From Clostridia bacterium (lineage in GTDB: Bacteria; Bacillota; Clostridia; Christensenellales; Borkfalkiaceae): 64,000 bases of DNA. The notes below the pieces were generated by a model. That model did not search any database. It was not told where the DNA came from and worked only from the letters and a program-made list of their open reading frames with translations. This document shows positions 48,101 through 57,397 of the stretch, piece by piece. The stretch spans positions 1-64,000 of the forward strand of contig JAFTPU010000002.1 of the NCBI GenBank assembly GCA_017463105.1. The letters run 5' to 3'. The translations under genes and the position numbers were made by a program. Every line of letters begins with the position of its first letter. Within the stretch, counting starts at the first letter, position 1.

Positions 48101-50153
48101 TAAGAAATATTTCAACGACAAGGAAGTGACGAAGGTCTCGATCCCCGAGGGTATGGAGATCGTGCCCGAAAACGTTTTCTACGGCTTTACCGATCTGAAA
48201 GAGATAACGATTCCTTCTTCCGTAACGGAGATCGGCGCGCGTGCGTTCTATAAAACGGCGATCACCGAGCTGGTGCTCGGCGATAACGTGGCGAGCATAG
48301 GCGCAAGTGCGTTCTGTGATTGCGAACAGCTCGAAACGATAGACTTCGGCAACGTGCGCGAGATCGGAGATTACGCGTTCGCGGGTGCGGCGGCGCTTAA
48401 AGAAGCGGAGCTTCCCTCGTCCGTAAAGACGATCGGGCAATATGCGTTCAGAAACAGCGGCATTGTCACGCTCGATCTTAATCAGGTCGAATCGCTCGGC
48501 TTGGGCGCGTTCGAAAATTGCTACGGCTTGAAGACGGTCACGGTGCCCGAAACGATCAAATCGATGGAAGGCAACGTATTCAAGAACTGCGTCAATCTGA
48601 CGACGATCTATTATAACGTAGACGGCGAGACGATCAGCGGCGAAGAGGGTGTGAACGGAAGCGTGGAAACCAGCTCGTTCGGTATAACCACTTACGTCGT
48701 AGACCAATATCAGCTCGAGCACGACGCGTTACCCTCGAGAACGGTGATCATCGGCGCAAACGTGAAGAGAATACCCAACAATGCGTTCAACCGCGAGAGA
48801 GACCCCGTAGATACGGGCTATGCTTGGTACAACTATATCGACGTAGTGGAATTTGCGGAAGACTGTCAGGTGGAAGAGATCGGCGCGTACGCGTTTAAGT
48901 GGAATCCGATCAAGGAGATCGTCATTCCCGATACGGTGAAGAAGATCGGTTATCAGGCGTTCGTGGATACGTCGCTCGAAAAGGTAACGATCGGCAACGG
49001 TATCGAGGAAATCGGTCAGGTGGCGTTCGGCTATTGCGACAATCTCACGGAGGTCGTCTTTAAAGAGGGCGGCGAGGTTGGAAGCGTCGTGATCAAGGGC
49101 GGTACCTCGCAGGGCGGTGCGTTCTATAGCTGTACGTCCTTGACGGAGATCACGCTTCCCGCGTCCATTAAGACGATCGAATCGTATGCGTTCCAAAGCT
49201 GCTCGAGACTGCAAAATATCGTTTTGAACGAGGGCTTGGAATATATCGGCGATTACGCGTTCCCGGGAAGCGAATATTACACCAAGACGGTAACGACGGC
49301 GGGCTCGGATAACTATTTGCCCTCCACGCTTACCTATATCGGTAATTCGGCGTTTATCTACACCGATTTCACGGGTACGCTTGTGATTCCCGAAAAGATC
49401 ACGGAGATCAAGAACAGTGCGTTCGCGCATTGCGAGCTTATGACCGAGCTTGTAATCGGCGATAACGTAACGACGATCGAATCGTATGCGTTCGGCGACT
49501 GTCACCGCCTTGTAAAGGTCACGGTCGGTGAAAGCGTGGAAGTTATTTACAACAATACCAAAGCATTCAAGAATTGCTTGAATATCGTAGAGGTTTACGA
49601 TAAATCGAATTTACGGATATATTATAACGGTTCGGACTTGAATTCCTTCGGCGGTCTGTGGACGAGTACGACGAACGTCTATACGCCGAATTACGGCTCG
49701 ACGAAGCTTTCGACGGATGGTAACTTTATTTACTATCACCGCACTCTTACTTCGGGTACGGATGCGGGTAAAGTTTGGATAGATGTTATGGCGTACGTAG
49801 GCAACGAAGAGAACGTTACGGTTCCCGATTATACGACGATCGATGAAAACGCAGTGGGCTGTACGATCAAAGGCTACGCCTTCTACAAGTGCTTCTCGGT
49901 GGAATCCGTTTACGTTCCCGACACCGTAACGTATATCAATTATAACGCATTCTACTATTGCGCATATCTTAACAGCTTGACTTTCGAGGCGACGGAAGGC
50001 GGTTATTGGGATTATACGGTCAAAACCGAAACCTATAACGGTCAGTCGACTACCAATCGTAAATTGACGGCAGAAGAGCTTGCCGATCCCCATACGCTTG
50101 CAAGGCTGGCAAACGAGAAAAACGTTTTCTTTACGTGGAATGCAAATTCTTAA
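45117..50153 (+). CDS. Giant BspA-type leucine-rich-repeat surface lipoprotein
   Basis: The protein has 1,678 residues. A lipoprotein-like signal, MKKNKFLIALLAALMSCSFA then VGFTSC, puts the lipid-bearing Cys at residue 26. An Asp/Ser-rich linker follows, then a cysteine motif (ATCTEDGLKEFKCKECKDTY, with PATGH) related to that of the protein at 32113-34056. The rest is a long series of LRR_5 (BspA/TpLRR) units of ~23 residues with the pattern IGxYAFxxCxxLxxVxIPxTV, broken by spacer domains near 620-690 and 880-960. Family members bind matrix proteins or mediate adhesion; some are only structural. No LPXTG. The promoter has a G10 tract, so expression may be phase-variable. Confidence 0.9.
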   Translation: MKKNKFLIALLAALMSCSFAVGFTSCKDDDSSSGGINSESPNGDDTDDESDSGNKDDSDDGSGGDEDCEHDYKETVKKKATCTEDGLKEFKCKECKDTYTEVIPATGHTIENYKCTVCEYEQYSKGLDYALRKDEETGEEYYAVTDKGVCTDLIVIIPTSHNGLPVKEIAAYAFCQSGNGSKNIDVLAFVLPETIEIIGERAFYATEALELVNLSKLPIVKVADIGDSGWNDYGTAGYYVNHICNGQNEAKVVQYENGCIVYDTVRYVLDESGNYTYDEEGNRITEPVKKLVAFLGAKAEDAETFEIVVPEGVQEIGASVFRNTQITGITLPSTLDTIGDYAFANCQDLQEIVVPDSVTSFGKNVFQSCHALESAKLPASLTAIPEYTFNGCENLKKFNIPQTVTTIGQYAFSGTGVEDLELSDTVAFLHDYAFSDCESLARVRVSPALEYFGSYAFANCTALTDLTLPEGLKILGGAAFSGCTALESVTFPSTVVPSALKVFEGCSSLSELKGVKNWENVPGYMFKGTALTDLSAFENVKTIGQFAFAYCYKLNPYLTIPETVTELGSYAFGYNDIVKVTIGGEISNASDVFNYCWRLQEVYNKGTSEFYNNSYWANYAVMDKTINAYSDTEGESKLIVVDDFVFCDVTSRKYISGRYQYVTQTALIAYLGDGEEVVVPNAVTVGEETKTVQTIGAWAFHNNDTVKKITLPAYIEDAMYERIGNCTALETVAFASPEADNELSALSISETFFQACPKLATITLPANRELTVPTFDKREVPNLSTIDYGGTLEGWLTDVTNNGSGAMANGAAFALQGETVSDLVIPESITAIPSYIFRGCTSIRTVELHENVSSIGSNAFYACYNLLEVYNYSTSLTLTAGSTGNGNIATYAKAVYTEETESAITVVGDFVLYNDGEYVSVVSYNGTAQDVVVPEQATKLDLSVFNEDENLVTLTIPKSVKAIIGTLWVENITTVYYEGDVNDWLAMESYGTLGGKKYFNDKEVTKVSIPEGMEIVPENVFYGFTDLKEITIPSSVTEIGARAFYKTAITELVLGDNVASIGASAFCDCEQLETIDFGNVREIGDYAFAGAAALKEAELPSSVKTIGQYAFRNSGIVTLDLNQVESLGLGAFENCYGLKTVTVPETIKSMEGNVFKNCVNLTTIYYNVDGETISGEEGVNGSVETSSFGITTYVVDQYQLEHDALPSRTVIIGANVKRIPNNAFNRERDPVDTGYAWYNYIDVVEFAEDCQVEEIGAYAFKWNPIKEIVIPDTVKKIGYQAFVDTSLEKVTIGNGIEEIGQVAFGYCDNLTEVVFKEGGEVGSVVIKGGTSQGGAFYSCTSLTEITLPASIKTIESYAFQSCSRLQNIVLNEGLEYIGDYAFPGSEYYTKTVTTAGSDNYLPSTLTYIGNSAFIYTDFTGTLVIPEKITEIKNSAFAHCELMTELVIGDNVTTIESYAFGDCHRLVKVTVGESVEVIYNNTKAFKNCLNIVEVYDKSNLRIYYNGSDLNSFGGLWTSTTNVYTPNYGSTKLSTDGNFIYYHRTLTSGTDAGKVWIDVMAYVGNEENVTVPDYTTIDENAVGCTIKGYAFYKCFSVESVYVPDTVTYINYNAFYYCAYLNSLTFEATEGGYWDYTVKTETYNGQSTTNRKLTAEELADPHTLARLANEKNVFFTWNANS

Positions 50154-50167
50154 TTGAAAAAAGGCAA

Positions 50168-50204
50168 CGAAAAAACTCCGTTTCCGAACGGAGTTTTTTC
50201 GTTA
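50168..50204. terminator. Bidirectional terminator after the LRR gene
   Basis: AACGAAAAAACTCCGTT pairs with AACGGAGTTTTTTCGTT around a 3-nt loop, between convergent genes. Confidence 0.92.
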
Positions 50205-50210
50205 CGTTAA

Positions 50211-50256
50211 TTTCGCATTAATTTTGCATTCTGCATTTATCATTTTGCATTTAAGT
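50211..50256. repeat. TGCARAA-type repeat at the 3' end of radA
   Basis: On the minus strand AAATGCAAAATG, AAATGCAGAATGCAAAATTA and similar strings stand in a row. The radA stop codon (TGA in AAATGCAAAATGA) lies inside the repeat. Confidence 0.6.
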
Positions 50257-51625
50257 TTAACGCTTTGATCATCTGTCCCACGTATTGCACGGGGATCAGC
50301 TCGATCTTGTCCTTGAATTTCTCACAGGACTTTACGTTTTTGGCGGGCAATATCACCCGCTTGAAGCCCGTTTTTATACATTCGTTCACCCGTTTTTCCG
50401 CGTAGGTGACGGGTCTGATCTCGCCCGTTAAGCCCACTTCGCCGAACACGGCGGTGTATTTGTCGATGGGCACGTCGCTCACCGCGCTGGCAAGCGCCGC
50501 GCAGATCGCAAGGTCGACGGAGGGCTCGCTCAGCTTGATACCGCCCATCGCATTGATATACACGTCCGACGACCAAAAGGGGAGTCCGCAACGTTTTTCC
50601 AATACGGCGATGAGCACCACCAGCTTGTTATAATCGACGCCGAGACTCATTCGGCGGGGCGCGCCGAACGGCGTTTTGGAAATCAGCGTTTGAATTTCCA
50701 CGTTCATACAGCGGTTGCCGCTTTCGGAGGGGGTGACCGCCGAGCCTGCCGCCACACCGCGCGTTTCGGATAAAAACAGATTCGAATAATCGCGTACGCT
50801 TTTGATTCCCGCGTCCGTCATCTCGAACACGCCCACCTCCTGCGCCGAGCCGAAACGGTTTTTCACGGCGCGGAGAAGCCGATAATTGTCCTCCTGCTGT
50901 CCCTCGAAATAGAGCACGGTGTCCATGATATGTTCGAGCACTTTGGGACCCGCCAGCGCGCCTTCCTTGGTAACGTGACCGATGATAAAGAAGGTGACGT
51001 TTTTCGATTTTGCAATGCGCATGAGCTTCGCCGCACATTCGCGCACCTGTCCAACGCTCCCCGCCGCGGAGGATAACGCCTCCGTATAGATCGCCTGTAC
51101 GGAGTCGATCACGACGAATTCGGCGTCGTCGAGGGAAGCCTCGATATCCTCGAGACAGGTCTCGTTCAAAAGATAGAGGTTGTCGGAATCGAGTCCCAGC
51201 CGTTCGCAACGCATTTTTACTTGCGAACAGCTTTCCTCTGCGGAAACGTAGAGGACCTTGCCTACGCCCGCGAGGTGCGCGGACACCTGCGTGAGCAGGG
51301 TGGATTTGCCGATACCGGGGTCGCCGCCGAGGAGCACGAGCGAGCCGCGGACGATACCGCCGCCGAGGACGGTGTCGAATTCGGCGATACCGCTTTTCAC
51401 GCGGTCGAATTTTTCATAGCCGATCTTGGAGAGGGGCATGGCGCGGGTTTTCATGACGGAAACGCCGACGCGTGCCGAGGGCGCGGCTTGTTCGACGCGG
51501 ATCAGCTCCTCCTGCATGGTGTTGAAATTGCCGCAATCGGGGCATTTGCCCAGCCATTTCGGGGCGGCGTAGCCGCACGTCGAGCAAACGAATTGACTTG
51601 TGGGTGCTTTGGATTTTGTTGCCAT
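50240..51625 (-). CDS. radA: DNA repair protein RadA
   Basis: The protein has 461 residues. An N-terminal zinc finger (CSTCGYAAPKWLGKCPDCG) is followed by a RecA-like ATPase with Walker A GGDPGIGKSTLL, the RadA-specific KNRFGS motif, and a C-terminal Lon-like domain (GGIKLSEPSVDLAICAALAS). RadA/Sms drives branch migration of recombination intermediates and helps transformation. Its last residues (LNLNAK) and stop are supplied by a TGCARAA repeat. ispDF lies 16 bases upstream, so they are probably one transcript. Confidence 0.96.
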   Translation of the reverse strand: MATKSKAPTSQFVCSTCGYAAPKWLGKCPDCGNFNTMQEELIRVEQAAPSARVGVSVMKTRAMPLSKIGYEKFDRVKSGIAEFDTVLGGGIVRGSLVLLGGDPGIGKSTLLTQVSAHLAGVGKVLYVSAEESCSQVKMRCERLGLDSDNLYLLNETCLEDIEASLDDAEFVVIDSVQAIYTEALSSAAGSVGQVRECAAKLMRIAKSKNVTFFIIGHVTKEGALAGPKVLEHIMDTVLYFEGQQEDNYRLLRAVKNRFGSAQEVGVFEMTDAGIKSVRDYSNLFLSETRGVAAGSAVTPSESGNRCMNVEIQTLISKTPFGAPRRMSLGVDYNKLVVLIAVLEKRCGLPFWSSDVYINAMGGIKLSEPSVDLAICAALASAVSDVPIDKYTAVFGEVGLTGEIRPVTYAEKRVNECIKTGFKRVILPAKNVKSCEKFKDKIELIPVQYVGQMIKALNLNAK

Positions 51626-51640
51626 GATCTGAGTTCCTTT

Positions 51641-52765
51641 TTATATATTGCGAAGCAACGCATAGGCGTTGACCGTAATGCCTTTGCCCTCGCCTACGTA
51701 GCCCAAACCCTCGTTCGTGCCTGCGGAGATCCCGACCGCCGTCGGGTCGAGTTTTAACGTATTTGCCAGCGCGTTTTTCATTTCGTCGATATATTTCGCC
51801 AGACGCGGCTTTTCCGCCTGTACGGCAACGGACAGATTTTGCACGGCGTATCCGCGTTCGTTCAACATGCCGACCACGCTTTCCAGCATTTTCATCGAGT
51901 CGGCGTTTTTCCATTTTTCGTTGGAGTCGGGGAAGTAGAAGCCGATATCCCGAAGTCCCGCCGCTGAAAGGAGGGCGTCCATCACGGCGTGCGCGAGCAC
52001 GTCGCCGTCGCTGTGGGCGATAAGCCCGCTGTCCGAGGGAATCTTTACGCCCGCGAGAACGATATACGGTTGATCTTTCCCGAAGGCGTGCGTATCGACG
52101 CCGAAGCCGCAACGGGCGACGGAGCGGAAATCCTCCGAATACGTCAATTTAATATTATCGCGCGCGCCCGCGCAAAGGCGGGGCGTGCCGCAGAACTGCG
52201 CGAACACCGACGAATCGTCCGTGTACGACGCGTTTTCTTTTTCAAACGCGCGCGTGTATGCGGAAAGAATATTTTCGCGGAAAAAACCCTGTGGAGTTTG
52301 AATAGTGCACAGCGTTTCGCGGTCGGGCACCTCCGTAATTTTGCCGTCCTTATGCACGGCAACGGTGTCCGAGCAAGGCACCGAGCAGATACCGCTCCCA
52401 AACGCTTTCACGCTTTGGATACAGCCCTCTATAATTTCGCGGGTGACGAACGGGCGCGCGCCGTCGTGGATAAGCACGATATCCGATTTCGCCGTTTTCA
52501 GGGCGTTGAAAACCGACTCGGAACGGGTCTTGCCGCCGAGCACCGCGCTCGTTCTGTCGAACACCTCGCAAAGGGCGGAAATTTCGTTCATGTCCTCCGC
52601 GGACGCGGTTACGATGATCTCGTCGATCGCGGGGAAATCGAAGGCGGAGAGCGTTTTTTTCAACACTCTGTCGCCGCCTAAGGAAACGAGCAGCTTATTC
52701 TTTTCGAAGCCCGCGCGGAAGCCCTTGCCCGCGGCGCAGACGATGGCGCAAACGGTATATTTCAT
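51641..52765 (-). CDS. ispDF: Bifunctional IspD-IspF of the MEP pathway
   Basis: The protein has 374 residues. The IspD half (about 1-215: AIVCAAGKGFRAGFEKNKLLV, LIHDGARPFV, IQTPQGFF) attaches CMP to methylerythritol phosphate. The IspF half (about 217-374: RCGFGVDTHAF, LIAHSDGDVLAHAVMDALLSAAGLRDIG, GISAGTNEGLGYVGEGKGI) makes the cyclic diphosphate. Fused IspDF occurs in several lineages although the two enzymes are not consecutive steps. Its ATG overlaps the stop of the S4 gene by four bases. Confidence 0.95.
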   Translation of the reverse strand: MKYTVCAIVCAAGKGFRAGFEKNKLLVSLGGDRVLKKTLSAFDFPAIDEIIVTASAEDMNEISALCEVFDRTSAVLGGKTRSESVFNALKTAKSDIVLIHDGARPFVTREIIEGCIQSVKAFGSGICSVPCSDTVAVHKDGKITEVPDRETLCTIQTPQGFFRENILSAYTRAFEKENASYTDDSSVFAQFCGTPRLCAGARDNIKLTYSEDFRSVARCGFGVDTHAFGKDQPYIVLAGVKIPSDSGLIAHSDGDVLAHAVMDALLSAAGLRDIGFYFPDSNEKWKNADSMKMLESVVGMLNERGYAVQNLSVAVQAEKPRLAKYIDEMKNALANTLKLDPTAVGISAGTNEGLGYVGEGKGITVNAYALLRNI

Positions 52766-53004
52766 AAGATCACCTCGTAAAGGGAAGCGGCTTCGTCCTT
52801 TTTCACCGTTTCCTTGATATTCAAAATACGGAACTTAAAGCTCCCCGCGGCGTAGAGCACTTCTACGGTGTCGCCGATCTTGACATTTGCGGAGGGCTTG
52901 GCGGGCTTGCCGTTGATAAGCACTTTTTCCTCCGAGCACGCTTCCTGCGCCACCGTGCGGCGTTTGAGTATATGGGATACTTTTAAAAATTTGTCGATTC
53001 TCAT
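52762..53004 (-). CDS. S4-domain RNA-binding protein, RqcP-like
   Basis: The protein has 80 residues, nearly all an S4 fold: MRIDKFLKVSHILKRRTVAQEACSEEKVLINGKPAKPSANVKIGDTVEVLY. It has the length and first motif of RqcP (YlmH/YabO-type Hsp15 relatives), which binds stalled 50S subunits in ribosome quality control. The frame stays open upstream to 53208, but MRIDKFLK at 53004 is the family start. Its overlap with ispDF means co-translation. Confidence 0.9.
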   Translation of the reverse strand: MRIDKFLKVSHILKRRTVAQEACSEEKVLINGKPAKPSANVKIGDTVEVLYAAGSFKFRILNIKETVKKDEAASLYEVIL

Positions 53005-53063
53005 GGGATTTTGTCCTTGTAGATAACTTTTTTCGATTTTTCTCAAATTCGCTTTCAAAAATG

Positions 53064-53093
53064 CTTGACAACTTTTTTTTCGAGGGGTATAAT
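53064..53093 (+). promoter_or_regulatory. Promoter of the rpoB leader
   Basis: TTGACA at 53064-53069, 18 nt with T8, TATAAT at 53088-53093. It drives a leader of about 257 nt before rpoB. The predicted start is at about 53100, the ATG of a short ORF. Confidence 0.8.
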
Positions 53094-53099
53094 TAGATA

Positions 53100-53204
53100 A
53101 TGTATCATTATGCTTATGATGGCGTAATGCCGCTCGGCGTTGATTTTTCCGAAAATCAAAAATCGGGGAAGCCCTTGAAAACAAAGGGAAAACGCAAGGC
53201 ATAG
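53100..53204 (+). CDS. Possible leaderless 34-residue peptide upstream of rpoB
   Basis: The frame reads MYHYAYDGVMPLGVDFSENQ, followed by a basic end (KSGKPLKTKGKRKA) and TAG. The ATG lies six bases after the -10 box, at the predicted +1, with no Shine-Dalgarno site. The remaining ~150 nt to rpoB are AT-rich and contain CCCTT-AAGGG and CCGA-TCGG hairpins. The peptide could be a leader that senses translation, or a chance frame. Confidence 0.4.
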   Translation: MYHYAYDGVMPLGVDFSENQKSGKPLKTKGKRKA

Positions 53205-53356
53205 ACAAGCGTTCGTATATTTATTATAACGCAAAAACGCCCGAAAGTAAAGCGTAAAGAGAAAATTTTTGAAATTGTTTGTAAAAATTCGATTTTTATC
53301 GATGAAAAGATATACTCGGTAGATCGCTGAAAAATATGTAAGGAGCAACTAAACAG

Positions 53357-56300
53357 ATGGATTTACCTATCACCAAGTATGGAAAGACCGAAAGAAGAAA
53401 ATTCGGTTCGATCAACGAAGTCATCGACATTCCCGATCTCGTTGAAATCCAGAAAGACAGCTACAACGCCTTCATCGAAGAGGGCATTGGCGAGGTGTTC
53501 GAGGACTTCTCCCCGATCACCGACTACTCCGACCATTTTGAACTCTATTTCTTAGAGCATAGATTTGGCGACAAACCCAAGTATGACGAAAAAGAATGTC
53601 GTACGCGCGACGCTACGTACGCGCTTCCTTTGCGCGTAAAGGTCCGCCTCGTAAACAAGGTGAAAAACGAGGTGCTCGATCAGGAAGTGTTCATGGGCGA
53701 TATGCCGCTCATGACCGAAAACGGCGCGTTCATCATCAACGGCGCGGAGCGCGTTATCGTTTCCCAGCTCGTCCGTTCCCCCGGCGTTTACAACGCTTCG
53801 AGCAAGGACAAGACGGGTAAGGAAATGTTCGCGACCACCGTTATGCCCAACCGCGGCGCATGGCTCGAACTCGAACAGGACGCGCAGGACGCACTCTACG
53901 TCCGCGTGGACAGAAAGAAAAAGCTGTGCATCACGGTGCTTTTGCGCGCCCTCGGCTTCGGCTCCAACCGCGCGATCGAGGATCTGTTCCCCGGCGATAA
54001 GATCATCGCGGCTACCCTCGCGAAGGACACCGCGAAATCGGAATCGGACGGCTTGTACGAGCTGTACCGTCGTCTGCGCCCCGGCGAAGCGCCTACGGAA
54101 GATTCCGTAAGAGCGCACCTTTTCAATCTGTTCTTCGATCCCCGCCGTTACGATATCGCGAAGGTGGGCAGATATAAGTACAATAAAAAACTCAACCTCG
54201 CTTACCGTTTGCCCGGTTGCAGAGCGGCGGATACGATTGTCAATCCCGAAACGGGCGAAGTGCTCGTAAACGAAGGGGAGAAGATCTCCGAGAAACAGGC
54301 GAGAGAGATCCAAAACTGCGGCGTGAACGAAGTGTTCGTGCTTGTGGACGATCCCGAGGACGGCGAGATCCGTCATAAGATCATCGCGAACAATACGGTC
54401 GATTTCTCGGAAATTTCCGATATTCCCGTACAGGCGAGAGCGAAAGACTTCGGTCTGCTTCCCACGATTTTCTATCCCAACTATAAATTCTCCAAGCTCA
54501 TCGCAGAGGAATGCGCGAGTCTGAGCGTGGAGGAAGTGGCGGAAAAATACGTCGACGATATCAACGCGTTGTATTACACCGCGGAAAAAGCGGAGGAGCC
54601 CGACGAAAAGCCCGAGGAAAAGAAAAACCGCGACAAGAGACGGGACAACCGTCGCAAGTTCGTTGCGGCTTGTAAGCTTTTCCACGAGATCATGGCAAGC
54701 GAACGTCCCGTTCCTACGAAAGAACAGAAGAAGGAACTCCGTCCCCTCATCGACAAACTTTGCCATAAGCACGTGACGGTGGACGATATCGTCGCTTCCA
54801 TTTCGACCAATCTCGACCTTAAATACGGCATCGGCACGATCGACAACATCGACCACCTCGGCAACCGCCGCGTGCGTTCGGTGGGCGAGCTGCTTCAGAA
54901 CCAGCTCCGCGTCGGTATCGCGAGATTAGAAAGACTTATCAAAGAGAGAATGGCGACGCAGGATCCCATGGAGATCACGCCGTCCGCACTCATCAATATC
55001 CGTCCCGTATCGGCGGTCATTCGCGAATTCTTCGGTTCGTCTCAGTTGTCCCAATTCATGGACCAGACCAACCCCATCGCAGAGCTTACGCACAAGCGTA
55101 AACTTTCCGCGCTCGGTCCCGGGGGCTTGAACCGCGACCGCGCTACGTTCGAGGTACGTGATATTCACCATACGCATTACGGCCGTATGTGTCCTATCGA
55201 AACGCCCGAAGGTCAGAACATCGGTCTGATCACGTCGCTCGCTACGTTCGCGAAAGTGAACGAGTACGGCTTCATTATGAGCCCGTACAGAAGAGTGGAT
55301 AAGGAAACGGGCGTCGTTACCACGCACGTCGACTATCTGACGGCAGACGAGGAGGACAAGTATATCGTCGCACAGGCGAACGAACCGCTCGACGAAGAGG
55401 GTAAGTTTGTCAACGAACGCGTAGGCTGCCGTCATCAGAACGATATCACGGAAATGCCCCGCGAAAAGATGGACTATATGGACGTTTCGCCCAAACAGCT
55501 CGTTTCGGTTGCGGCGGCGCTCATTCCTTTCCTTGAAAACGACGATACCAACCGTGCCCTGATGGGCTCGAACATGCAACGTCAGGCAGTTCCTCTGCTC
55601 AAGACGGAATCCGCGATCGTTGCGACGGGTATCGAAGGCGACATCGCGAAATATTCGGGCGTTATCGTCACCGCGAAAGAGGCGGGCGTAGTCGTCGGCT
55701 GTGCTTCCAACATGATCAAGGTGAAGCGCGACGACGGTACGATCGACGAATACCCCTTGAAGAAATTCGAGCGTTCCAACGCGGGCACGTGCTTGAACCA
55801 GCGTCCCATCGTTTCGACGGGCGACAGAGTGTTCAAGGGCGAGATCATCGCCGACGGTCCTTCGACCAACAACGGCGAGCTTGCGCTCGGTAAAAACATT
55901 CTCATCGGTTATATGGAATGGGAGGGCTACAACTACGAGGACGCTATCCTGCTCAGCGAAAAGCTCGTACAGGACGACGTGTTCACCTCCATTCATATCG
56001 AAGAATACGAAACGGAAGCGAGAGATACGAAGCTCGGTCCCGAAGAGATCACGCGCGATATTCCCAACGTGGGCGACGACGCGCTGAAGGATTTGGACGA
56101 GGACGGTATCATCCGTATCGGTGCGGAGATCCAAAGCGGCGATATTCTCGTCGGTAAGGTATCCCCGAAGGGCGAAGCGGAGCTTACGCCCGAAGAAAGA
56201 TTGCTCCGCGCGATCTTCGGCGAGAAGTCGAGAGAAGTGCGCGACACCTCTTTGAAGGTGCCTCACGGCGAGGGCGGCGTCGTCGTAGACGTGAAGGTAT

Positions 56301-57385
56301 TCACCAGAGAAAACAAAGACGAACTCGAGCCCGGGGTCAACAAGCTCGTGCGCGTATATATCGCGCAGAAGCGTAAGATTCAGGTCGGCGACAAGATGGC
56401 GGGTCGTCACGGTAACAAGGGCGTCATCTCCCGCGTGCTTTCGCAAGCGGATATGCCTTTCCTTGCGGACGGTACGCCTTTGCAGATCCTTTTGAACCCC
56501 CTCGGCGTTCCTTCGCGTATGAACATCGGTCAGGTGCTCGAAGTTCACCTCGGCTACGTATGTAAACAGCTCGGCTGGAAGATCGCGACGCCCGTATTCG
56601 ACGGCGCGACGGAGAAAGATCTCGAAACGATGTTCCGCGAGAACAATTTGCTCAACCCCGACGGCAACGTCGACGGTAAATTCCAAGTGTTCGACGGCAG
56701 AACGGGCGAAGCGTTCGAAAACCGCGTTACGATCGGCGTTCAGTATATGATCAAGCTGATCCACCTCGTAGACGACAAGATCCACGCGCGTGCGATCGGT
56801 CCTTACAGCTTGGTAACGCAACAGCCTCTCGGCGGTAAAGCGCAATTCGGCGGTCAGCGTTTCGGTGAAATGGAAGTGTGGGCGCTCGAAGCTTACGGCG
56901 CGGCGCACATCCTGCAAGAGATCCTTACCGTAAAATCGGATGACGTCGTGGGACGCGTCAAGACGTACGAATCGATCGTTCGCGGCGAAAACATTTCCGA
57001 GCCGGGTATTCCCGAAGCGTTCAAGGTGTTGCTCAAAGAATTGCAGAGCTTGGCGCTCGACGTGAAAGTGCTTACGGAATCGGGCGACGAACTCATCATT
57101 CGCGAATTCGAGGACGAAGAAGAGATCGCGGATAACGAAGCGAGCCGCAGAGATAGCCTGAAAGAGGAAGAGCTCGAAGAGATCGACTTCAACGTGGACG
57201 ACGACGAGGACGAGGACGACGAATTCGACGTCAAATCGATCTTCGAGGACGAGGGCGACGACGAGGACGGCTTCAACGGCGCCGTTTCGGACGACGACGA
57301 GGAATTCGAGGACGATATCGACGACGAGGATTTCGGCTTCGGTAAGCTTTTCGACGACGATGATTCGTTGGACGATGAGGAGTAA
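53357..57385 (+). CDS. rpoB: RNA polymerase beta subunit
   Basis: The protein has 1,342 residues. It contains all universal beta blocks: [10 protein letters not shown], the rifampicin region [59 protein letters not shown], the [13 protein letters not shown] active-site block and [24 protein letters not shown]. It is longer than Bacillus RpoB (~1,190). A charged insert near 410-430 ([20 protein letters not shown]) and an acidic tail of about 75 residues from ~1265 (runs of Asp/Glu) account for part of this. It has its own promoter and long leader; rpl genes are not upstream. Confidence 0.97.
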   Translation: MDLPITKYGKTERRKFGSINEVIDIPDLVEIQKDSYNAFIEEGIGEVFEDFSPITDYSDHFELYFLEHRFGDKPKYDEKECRTRDATYALPLRVKVRLVNKVKNEVLDQEVFMGDMPLMTENGAFIINGAERVIVSQLVRSPGVYNASSKDKTGKEMFATTVMPNRGAWLELEQDAQDALYVRVDRKKKLCITVLLRALGFGSNRAIEDLFPGDKIIAATLAKDTAKSESDGLYELYRRLRPGEAPTEDSVRAHLFNLFFDPRRYDIAKVGRYKYNKKLNLAYRLPGCRAADTIVNPETGEVLVNEGEKISEKQAREIQNCGVNEVFVLVDDPEDGEIRHKIIANNTVDFSEISDIPVQARAKDFGLLPTIFYPNYKFSKLIAEECASLSVEEVAEKYVDDINALYYTAEKAEEPDEKPEEKKNRDKRRDNRRKFVAACKLFHEIMASERPVPTKEQKKELRPLIDKLCHKHVTVDDIVASISTNLDLKYGIGTIDNIDHLGNRRVRSVGELLQNQLRVGIARLERLIKERMATQDPMEITPSALINIRPVSAVIREFFGSSQLSQFMDQTNPIAELTHKRKLSALGPGGLNRDRATFEVRDIHHTHYGRMCPIETPEGQNIGLITSLATFAKVNEYGFIMSPYRRVDKETGVVTTHVDYLTADEEDKYIVAQANEPLDEEGKFVNERVGCRHQNDITEMPREKMDYMDVSPKQLVSVAAALIPFLENDDTNRALMGSNMQRQAVPLLKTESAIVATGIEGDIAKYSGVIVTAKEAGVVVGCASNMIKVKRDDGTIDEYPLKKFERSNAGTCLNQRPIVSTGDRVFKGEIIADGPSTNNGELALGKNILIGYMEWEGYNYEDAILLSEKLVQDDVFTSIHIEEYETEARDTKLGPEEITRDIPNVGDDALKDLDEDGIIRIGAEIQSGDILVGKVSPKGEAELTPEERLLRAIFGEKSREVRDTSLKVPHGEGGVVVDVKVFTRENKDELEPGVNKLVRVYIAQKRKIQVGDKMAGRHGNKGVISRVLSQADMPFLADGTPLQILLNPLGVPSRMNIGQVLEVHLGYVCKQLGWKIATPVFDGATEKDLETMFRENNLLNPDGNVDGKFQVFDGRTGEAFENRVTIGVQYMIKLIHLVDDKIHARAIGPYSLVTQQPLGGKAQFGGQRFGEMEVWALEAYGAAHILQEILTVKSDDVVGRVKTYESIVRGENISEPGIPEAFKVLLKELQSLALDVKVLTESGDELIIREFEDEEEIADNEASRRDSLKEEELEEIDFNVDDDEDEDDEFDVKSIFEDEGDDEDGFNGAVSDDDEEFEDDIDDEDFGFGKLFDDDDSLDDEE

Positions 57386-57397
57386 GGAGAAAAAAAT

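Noticed and set aside
46401..48722. A 773-codon minus-strand frame inside the LRR gene
   Set aside because: It is antisense to a clearly repetitive LRR protein; the frame stays open because the repeat codons are periodic.
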